From Symsagittifera roscoffensis (taxonomy: Eukaryota; Xenacoelomorpha; Acoela; Convolutidae), in assembly GCF_963678635.1 (NCBI RefSeq), contig NC_087062.1:7924193-7988192 (forward strand): a stretch of DNA of 64,000 bases. Direction: 5' to 3'. This document shows positions 38,101 through 47,100 of the stretch, piece by piece; within the stretch, counting starts at the first letter, position 1, and each line of letters begins with the position of its first letter. A program made the translations under genes and the position numbers. The notes beneath the pieces were generated by a model. It saw nothing but the letters and a program-made list of their open reading frames with translations, was not told where the DNA came from and did no database searches.

Positions 38101-41100
38101 ATTTTCCTTCGCGATTATAGCATGATGAAAAAGATCGCTCCACTCTTCCCGAGGAACTGGTGGGTCACTCGTATGGTTTTGTCGAGATGGAGGTATTCCT
38201 CTCATATTGGATTCGTTGTTGACTGCGCCATGATAAAAAATACGTGTTACAGCTAATATTTTTAGCATACAATTAAAAGGTTAAAAAATAAGAAGTGAAT
38301 TAACCTGCAAAATAAAACATCTAGATGTGAGAGAGCATTCTCTCCGCCGGAGAGAATGAACGTGTCCTGATCATAATGTGAATGAACTGTTAAATCCATT
38401 TAAGCCAAAGTTAGCTAAGTACATAAAAATCGAATAAGTTGTGGAAAAAAGCTAAAAGGCTTCTTAATATTTGATTTTAATTGACGGTTTTTTTTCGATC
38501 TAGATCTGCCTGACCCTTGTGACCGTCTCAAGTGCTACCACGGAGCTTACTGTCTGTCCAGCACTGACAAAATATCCGCCAGATGCGTCTGTCCCAAATC
38601 TTGCCCCTCCCCCGCATCCCCGGGGGGAGGTGACGAGGGGAGCAAGAGTGTGGGTTCCAAGATTGGAGGGAGTGGGGAGGGGGAGGGAGATTGGGGTAAT
38701 GGGAGTGAGGGGGTGGAGTTGTGTGGGGACAATGGGCGGGACTACAGCAGCAAGTGTGAGATTGAGAAAGACATGTGTCCCACCCAGAGGCCAATCAAGG
38801 TCAAGTTCAACACCAACTGCGGTGAGTCATCATTCAATTGTCATTAAACTTTCAATACTAAGAAAATCATAAATACCAACTAAACGAAGCTAAACCTTAA
38901 ACTTTTTGAAAATGACAATATTATAAAGAAATGAGACTTTTAAAAAATTTGACTTCACATAAATGAGGTACAACTTTGTAAATTATGCCTTTATTTTTGT
39001 TTATTTGCTGATAAAAAATGTTGTAAATGACAACATCAATATTATAAATGACATTATTTTCATGATTCTTTTTTGTAATTTATCCTTAAATATGATATCC
39101 ATGTGGTTTTGAAATTTTTTCGGCTAATGTTTGAAAATGGACTAATTGATCAGATCCATGTGAAGCAATGCGTCGCAAGAACCTCTACCCCTGCGCCCGC
39201 AACACAGGCGGAGTGTGCCGGCTGGATGCAGCCCGGAAACCCTACTGTGCCTGCTCACGTGACCAGCTACTCGAGTGTGCCTCAGGGAACTCTGGAAGGG
39301 AACAATTGGTGTGCACTAGTAAGGACACAGTATAGACATACAATTTATGGACTTACAAGTTTCATTTATGTATTCATTTGCATCGAATCGTAGACATATT
39401 TAAAGCAATAATAAAAAATTTTGCTTATCGTACCATTACGAGGCCAAACAGTGCATTTTGTGAATTGTAAGCAAATTCCGCAACAAGGACTCTCTCTTTG
39501 GTCTTTTTTGTTCTTTCCTTTTCGTTGATCGTTCCGATAAAAAACTTAACATGTTTAAAGTTTTGCATCTGGAATCCACGAACATGCAAACACAAAATTT
39601 TGCGCCTATCCAGTGCACAGTTTGGCCTCGTAATGACCATCCTTGTCCTCAATTGTGAGTTTGTACATGCAAGCATATTGGAGCACAACTGTTATCGCCA
39701 ATTGGAAAGTGAATCCTCAGTTCTCTAGATGAGGTCAAAGGGTTTTGTTTTTAAATCACTTCAGTAATATAGAAACGCGAGTTTTCATGCCTTTTCAACT
39801 AAAATAATTTTGTTAACCAATCGATCACATGACAAAACTATTTACAGAAGTAAAATTTTAGTAGCGCCGATTCGAATGGTCATCGTAAGGCTACAAGACT
39901 GTTTGAGAGCATTTTGGAAGGTCCGAATCTACATTTTTATAATTGATTATTTTAAATATTTTTAATGATTACAATTTGCAATAGTCGTAATCGAAAACGT
40001 TCGCCAACTTTGGACACTTTCATCTTTTTTTTGTTTAAAAAAAACATCGTTTTGGTTTCAATTTCTCTGTCTTAAGTTTTTCAGGGTCAGGCCTAGATAA
40101 GCTGTATAGCTTTTTGCATGATTCTTAGTGAAATCTTCTGAACAAGCAGTCTCGTTAACCTATTGTACAAGTATAACTCTCTCTTGAATAAATTATCTGC
40201 ATCTATTTAGGTGAGGGTAAGACTATGAGCAGGTGTGATTTGGCACAGTACAGCTGTGTGTACCAGAAGGACATAGCTGTCATTGCAGAGAGCCCCTGCG
40301 AAGTGTTACAATGGGGTGGAAGAGGTAAATGATCTTGCTCCTACCCCCCCTACCCCCCCTCCCCTCCCCCTCCCTCCCCTCCCCTCTCTTCCCCCTCCCC
40401 TCCCCCTCCCCTCCCCAATCTCACAAAAGAATCAATTTTAAGATGTAACGAGGGGTCTTACAAGGTCAAAAATCAGACCAAATATCTTTGTCATGGCCTA
40501 ATTAGTTCGCATGCCAATTTTTCTAACAACCGGATAGTGAAAACAGAAAATTTCGTTTCACTGTTCGGGGAAAGGAAAAAGAGGAGAGTCATAAATGCCG
40601 CTGGTTTCCTTGATCAGATAAATTGTCTTAACTTAACTTGATGAAACCTGATATAATTGTAATTAACCTTTTGTTTCTCCTCGCCTCTTAACTGAATCCC
40701 TTTCTTGTATGTCCAGTTTGTGGTAAGAAATGTGGCCACTACTCCTCGTGCAATGTCACCCAGGAGAGACAATTGGTCTGTTTGTGCAACTTCAAATGCG
40801 GGTCACACTTCGCACCCGGTGAGCTAGTCTTACGGTCATCAATTTTCAACCTTCATTTAAAAAAAATAATCATGTTTTTAGGTAAGTGCAGTCTAAAACC
40901 TATATTTCTTTCACTTTGATTTTATTGAGCAGACAGAGATTTGTTTCATTCGGACAAAGTATAAACAATAACAACTTTGACTATACATTATTGATTATCC
41001 AAAAAAAATTGATTTTCAAATACAAATAAATTTTTTTTTTTTGAGCTTTGAGTTGTGATTTTTTTAAAGTGATTTCAGAAACATTTTTGAAAACTTATTT

Positions 41101-44100
41101 TCAAATACACCTAAAAACTTATTGGTTTTTGAGCTTTGATAAAGCGATGTTTGAGCTTTCCCTTAACATTAAAAAGACCGAAAGGTTCATTATTTTCAGT
41201 GTGTGGGAAGAAGTCTTCGGATGGATCTTTGCAGACATTTGACAATCTTTGTCTGAAGAGACTGTATGAGTGCTCCACTCAATCCACTGTGCAGACTGTT
41301 TTCTACGGAGTGTGCGACAACTTCAAAATTGGTGAAATATAACAAGTTTTACAAGTTTATCTTTCAAACAGTTGTCTAATCAGTTTCCTGGATAAATTCA
41401 GATATTTTAAATTTCAGAAGTAAATTTAGTCCGAAACGAATATTGAGGTAGAAGATGTTAACTTTGTCTATTGAGAGAACAAAATTTTCTGCTGTTTGAT
41501 AATTTCGTCTGTAACTAGTCCAGATATTTAAGAAAAAAAAACTGATTTATTCAAAACTTGTCGATTGCAGTCCTAGAATTATCGAAATTTATGGCTCGTT
41601 TATTTCAAGTTTTCACATTTAGCTTTTTTATTTTACACCTTAGAAAACAGAAAGACCGAAGAATGATTTTTCGCAGATCGCAACCCGTGTGACCGTATCT
41701 CCTGCTCTGCTCGTGGACCAGGACTCACGTGTATCGTGGACGAAGACAACAAACCCAATTGTGTCTGCAGAGACGACTGTCCCTCCTCACAAATAGGTGC
41801 AGTATATCATTTTATATACATCTCACAAAACATACTTTTTAGTGCAAACTTTATTAAATTATATTCACGACTCCCTTTTCACGACTCCCTTTTCACGTGT
41901 AGAATCGGTAATTCTAGCAAATTTTCGACTTACCGACCGTGTATTTTATCCTAACATGATAGGGAAAATATTAGTAAATTTGGTTCAAAATCGGGTTATG
42001 GTTAGTTTATTGGGATCGTATGACTTCGTTGCTTGGGTCAAGATTTGACACCGAAGTCAGTTGGTATTTAAGTAAGTAGCGAAGGGGGGTTTTAACTGAT
42101 AAGAATCATACGACTTCGGTTACTTACCCGATTTACGATGCCAACCGCAGGGGGATGTATTTACGAAACGTGAACAAGTCGATAAAAACCCCGGACTTGA
42201 GACCCGTCAGCTTTGACAGGGGGAGTAGGTGAAAGGGAAAACCATAGGGGGCGGTTGTGCTTAAGGGGATGACAGCACCGATATGAAGTGGCGTGACTTT
42301 AACAAAAACGGAGCACAAATAGAGATATGAAGTGGAGGTTAGAGAGCGGATTTTAAGCATAACGAGTTAACGAACGTAAGATTCAGTAGGTCCCAGTTGT
42401 GGTCGCTATCTGAACTCATCAGTTAATTGTTTCACAGCGAGTGAAGTAAGAACGCAAGTCGAAGTGCCTTGTGGAATATTAGTTAGAGCAGAAGCTAGCA
42501 CAAGTCAGAGTGCTTAGTCGACACGTGTACTGACCGAGTACGCAGAAGAAATTGTTAAGCGTGTACAGATCGCAAACCATTCTGTTGTATATTATTAAAT
42601 TATACGCTGGCCGAACTAGTAGGCCCTTTGTATTCATTCAGACATATATATATATATTGAATTTATTTGAGAGAAAGGAATTCGTTATACGCGACTTCAA
42701 GCGAGATATAGCGAGCAAGAGCATCACTGACCAAGGGGGAGCAATAGAATACAGTAGAGGACAACTCACCACTAAAATAACCCTTTCGGGATTGTCGTTA
42801 ATACCGAGCCTTAGTGCCCCCTGCTTTAGCACGGTAAAAGGGATAGCTTCGCAAGACCGTGTGTGGAAATCCTAAAGACGACATCACGACTCCCTTTTTT
42901 TCACCCTTTTTGAGCCACTCTCTCTTTTTCTCTATACATCTCACAAAGTATAATTTTTAGTTCACGGTTCTCTTTTAAATTTAAATGCACCACTTTCTCG
43001 GTTTTTTTTCCGACCAACATCTTTTACCACCCTAAATGAGTTGCGGAAAACTATCGCGTAATTTTGTTATTTTTTCCTGATTTTGACTACTCAAATATAT
43101 CTCGTAGGTGTCAAAAGTTGTACCGTATTGAAGCCCTATTAATTGTGATATGGGTTAGCAAACGATTAGTAAAGGAAAATATACAAAGTTATCTTGATAT
43201 TTGATATCGAAAAAAACTGTTCACAATAGTTTCGTGTTCCAGACTAAATTAGACAATTTGAGTAAAGTCTGACCTAAAATTTTAACCAAAAGTTTACTAC
43301 ATTCTTGAAGCTACGTTAGCTACTGTTACCACTTTGCACACTTTATAACCCTAATCTAATACCCTTTTAAATAATAATAATAACAGGAAAACGAAATTTT
43401 TTTTAAAGTTGAAAAACAAAAATTATTTTTTTTAGTTCTCAATTTTTTTGTTAATTTTTCTTCAATCAGTATGATAGTGTTTTTTGTGCTACATACACAA
43501 AATCCTTGTTTTCCCGACGATTTGAAAAATGCTGAGGAACTTTATATTCGGGTGTGTTTTGGTTTTTTTCTTTGTTTTCCTCGCAAAATCAGGTACCACA
43601 AATAATCAATGGAATAGGTTGAACCAAAAATTTTATTGAATCCCTTTCAGTCGTGATTCGAGCGACACTAATTCACAAAAAAAAATCTCAGTGTCTAGAA
43701 AAACCGTTTCAAAATTTTTGTTTTTGGTCTAATTTCCAGCTAATAAGTTCAGCGTGCAGATTTACAAAAGCTTATTTCAGCTCAATTTAAGCCGTGAAAA
43801 ATTAACTTCCTTCAAACGAAATTGTTTTTTTTGGGTTTTTAGCGCCATTTTGGGGATAAAATTTTTCAACATTCTGCTAAAACTTTGGACAAAACTGTGA
43901 AATGATATTTTTAAAATCTTAATTACAGTTTTTTTTCGTTTTCTTAGTCTTTTTCTTCAAAAACTGTTATCTAATCGCCCTATTCGATTTGAATGTCAAA
44001 TATGCTTAGTTTTCATTGTTTAGTTAAGATCTTTTCATAACACCGCATAGAAAAAACGAAAATAATTTGAAAAAAAAAATGTTTTTTTTTTTGTTCAGAC

Positions 44101-47100
44101 TATGTTGGGAACATTCTGTTTTATTTGCAAAATAACCGGCTACCCTTGTTCTGTTATGGCGAGATCGGAGAAGCAAGCCGGGCGTGGTTTTCGCCTAAAT
44201 GTGACGTTGACCAAAGCCATACTAACAAGGATAGCTGGTTGTTATGCAATTAGCGCAGGAAGCTCCGGCCATCATTTAAAAAAAAACTAAAATTGCGTTG
44301 TTTTTTTATTTATGGTGTGATGTGAAGATCTGCCAAAAAATCAATAGTAAGTTTCGATAGTAATAGAAAAAATCAGAAAAAACTAAGAAAAATTAAAAAA
44401 CCAAAAAAATGATTTTTTTTTTCACATTTTTGGCAGAGTATTTTTTTTTGCTTTTTTACTTTTTTTCCCCAAAAAAGCGCCAAAAAAGTCCGTTAATTTC
44501 ATTTTACTGTATTAGGATTTTGGCTTTACGAAGTCTTAAAGGCTGCTATCAGCTTATAATAAGTTTATTATAAATTATCATCATTCGCTTTATCAGCTTG
44601 AAATTGGACTAACTATTAAAAACTTCAACCAGGTTTTTCTCGTTTTTCCGACACTGAGAGAATATTTAATTTTTTGAATATCGTTCGAATCACAAATGAA
44701 ACAGACTAAATAGGAATCATCACTCAACCTGTTTCAATTTGTTGTACCTGATTTTGCGTGGAAAACATTTATAAACTAAAACTCACCCGAATACAAAATG
44801 TTCGGAACACTAAGTTAGGTTAATTTACCAGCAGATTTATTGAAGCCCACAATATTTTCTATTTCACTGGATTTTTAGTTTTCTCTCCTCATATAAGGGG
44901 TATAACCGAGAAAATAATAAAGCTCGTGAAACTTTAAGACCTGTTGTTAAAATCGCTATCAACAGTTTGCTACCCGCACTCAGTAAAAACAGAAAATAAT
45001 AGATTATAATGGATTTTTATAATTAGTCTCCATAAATTTCAAAAAAAATTGATTATTATTGATTTAAAATGGATTATAATGTTACTATTTTTCGAAACAA
45101 TAAAAATCGTTAAAATCGATTATAATTTTGCTAAAAGTACGATTATAATTATAATATAACCGATTATTTTCTCTTTTTACTGAGTGCGGGTAGTGCTATG
45201 CTAATAGATATGTATGCCAAATGAGGCGTCTCATTTCCTCCTGACTTTGATTACAGCACCTGTGTGTGGGTCTGACCTGACAACGTATGACAGCCAGTGT
45301 GAGCTGGACATGGCCAACTGCAGGAAGAGTCCGGGGGAGAAACAGGTGACACTCCTCTCAAATGCACCCTGTCCAGGTCAGTGGTTTTAGCCAGGCTAAT
45401 TTCTTATTTGTACTCAGTAGCGGATTTAGGGAGGGGGCGGGGGGCATGTTCTTTTTCTCAGAGATTCGAACCCCAGCTGACCCAAAGGGTCCCCCCTTTG
45501 TACTATTTTGAGATATCCATTTTTGGCTGACTGACCTAAAAATTTTTCTAAAGGCGCCTTTGACGCCAATCTATACTTATTATGAGGGGGAAGCGCGCGT
45601 CGAAAAAACGCAATATTTTAGTCGAAAATTTCCAAAAATTTGCATGCGGCGCAGAAAATTTGGTCAAACTTGGGTCTTTATAGTGGTCAATTTGGTCGAC
45701 CTAAAAAAAAGGTCGACAAAGTTTTCAAAATTGTTTTGAAAATGCACCCCCCCCCCCATTCCTCGAGAAAGTCCTCGATCCGAGCCTGTTTGTATTAAAA
45801 GAATTCTCGGGTTTAGGGAGCAATTTGAGTTTAAAAAACATGAGAAATTGAAAAAATCGGCTTGAACCATTTTTTAGCTCTCACAGGGCGCTTTTAAACA
45901 GGATGAAAAAACTCAGCGCTTTGTAATTAAACTTTTCCCAAAAACATTTCTTTTATAAACATTTCTTTATTGAGGTTTATTTCAATTATTTATAATCCCG
46001 GTGAAAAAAGCATCCATTGCTTCGCTTTTGTCCATTTTTTGAGCAAAGTCCATTTGATTGATTAGCGTCTTTTTTTTTATCTCAAACTTATGAAAATATC
46101 TCCCTTAAACTTCCAATTTCCCTGATTCAGATTTGTGTGTGGGGAGGGAGTGTCGCCACTACGCGACGTGTGTGCTGGTGTCCCTGAACAGCACCAGGTG
46201 TGAGTGTCCCCAATTAGACTGCAGTCTCTGGGGGAGGAGACCCCTCTGCGGCACTGACAACAGAAACTACTCCAACTTATGTCACCTTAGAGACACTTCC
46301 TGCAAAAACAAGGCCAGTACAAACAAGTCAATGGTACAAACCGTTTTTTTTGTTTAGTCCATATCTTCCCGGATTGAAATTGGTTCCCTTTTTAGTCTAG
46401 GTTTTTTGAGGTCTGCTTAATGTACTCTGCTTCATCTGTTTAATGAGATCTGCCTAATTTTTTAAGAGTATCGTGTGAATAACCTAATTTCTGGTGAAAA
46501 GAAACGGATGAGTTCACGTTTTTAAAATATTGGTCTTCTTAATCGATCGTCATTTTTCCAGAAATTTGTCAGGCTTTTGTTCCATGGATCAAAAGTAATG
46601 AGCCGAATCTTCAGAAAAATAGGCAGCATTTTTGGTCGCAGCTAGGAAGTCATGGCCTTTGATGGAATACCATATTTATAAAGCGTTGCTGTATTGAGCT
46701 GATACGTGTTGCGACCTTGCACTCCGGAACTGTTTATGGAAACGCGTGGCGGTTATCGGCGCGCCAGCGCCAGCGCCAGCGCCAGCGCCAGCGTCAACGC
46801 ATGCAAACCGCCCAACCACGAGTCCACTGTAAAAGGCTCTTTGAAAAATGGCGAAATCTGGAAAAGGACAAATTTGTCAATTTAAGCTTCAGAACTAAAT
46901 CTGCACTAAATAAGTGCGAGCCAGTTCATGCTATGTTTAAGTTTTCATAACAGACTAGAAAAAATGTGAAATGTGTTTGCTCATATGAATTTAATGTCGA
47001 TTAAATAACCAGATTAATTTTCAACTGTAAAAAAGAAGTTAATATTGATTCAACTTTTAATATTTCCAAACTCGACAAGCAAAAAGTTTTTGGGAAAGAC

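Larger units (their letters stand above)
33382..38423 (-). mobile_element. Decayed Ty3/gypsy element without integrase
   Basis: Related ends at 33382-33575 and 38231-38423 (194 and 193 bp, TG to CA) act as LTRs. On the minus strand TGGCGCAGTC (38221-38230 on +) abuts the 5' LTR, as a primer-binding site should. Then come Gag remnants, a broken zinc knuckle, protease and RT remnants, and RNase H to about 35400. Only 1.8 kb remains after RNase H and no integrase motif is seen. Many stops and frameshifts: dead. It sits inside the agrin intron 32732-38503, in opposite orientation to the gene. Confidence 0.75.
38822..41676 (+). other. Small introns between Kazal exons
   Basis: Introns 38822-39153, 39319-40210, 40325-40716, 40819-41199 and 41332-41676. 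The second holds an inverted-repeat element (39434-39635). The third opens with a C-rich tract (40341-40416). The others show nothing beyond AT-rich sequence. Confidence 0.6.
41797..45256 (+). other. Agrin intron with solo LTR and short mobile elements
   Basis: Holds a probable solo LTR (41898-42883), an old dispersed repeat (about 43480-44260, sharing phrases such as aaatcaggtacca with 53788 and 58241) and a short inverted-repeat element (44971-45192). No gene. Confidence 0.6.

Noticed and set aside
38519-38872. ORFs in other frames of the Kazal 2 exon
   Set aside because: Open only because of the G-rich insertion; the phase-1 frame with Cys pattern is the real one.
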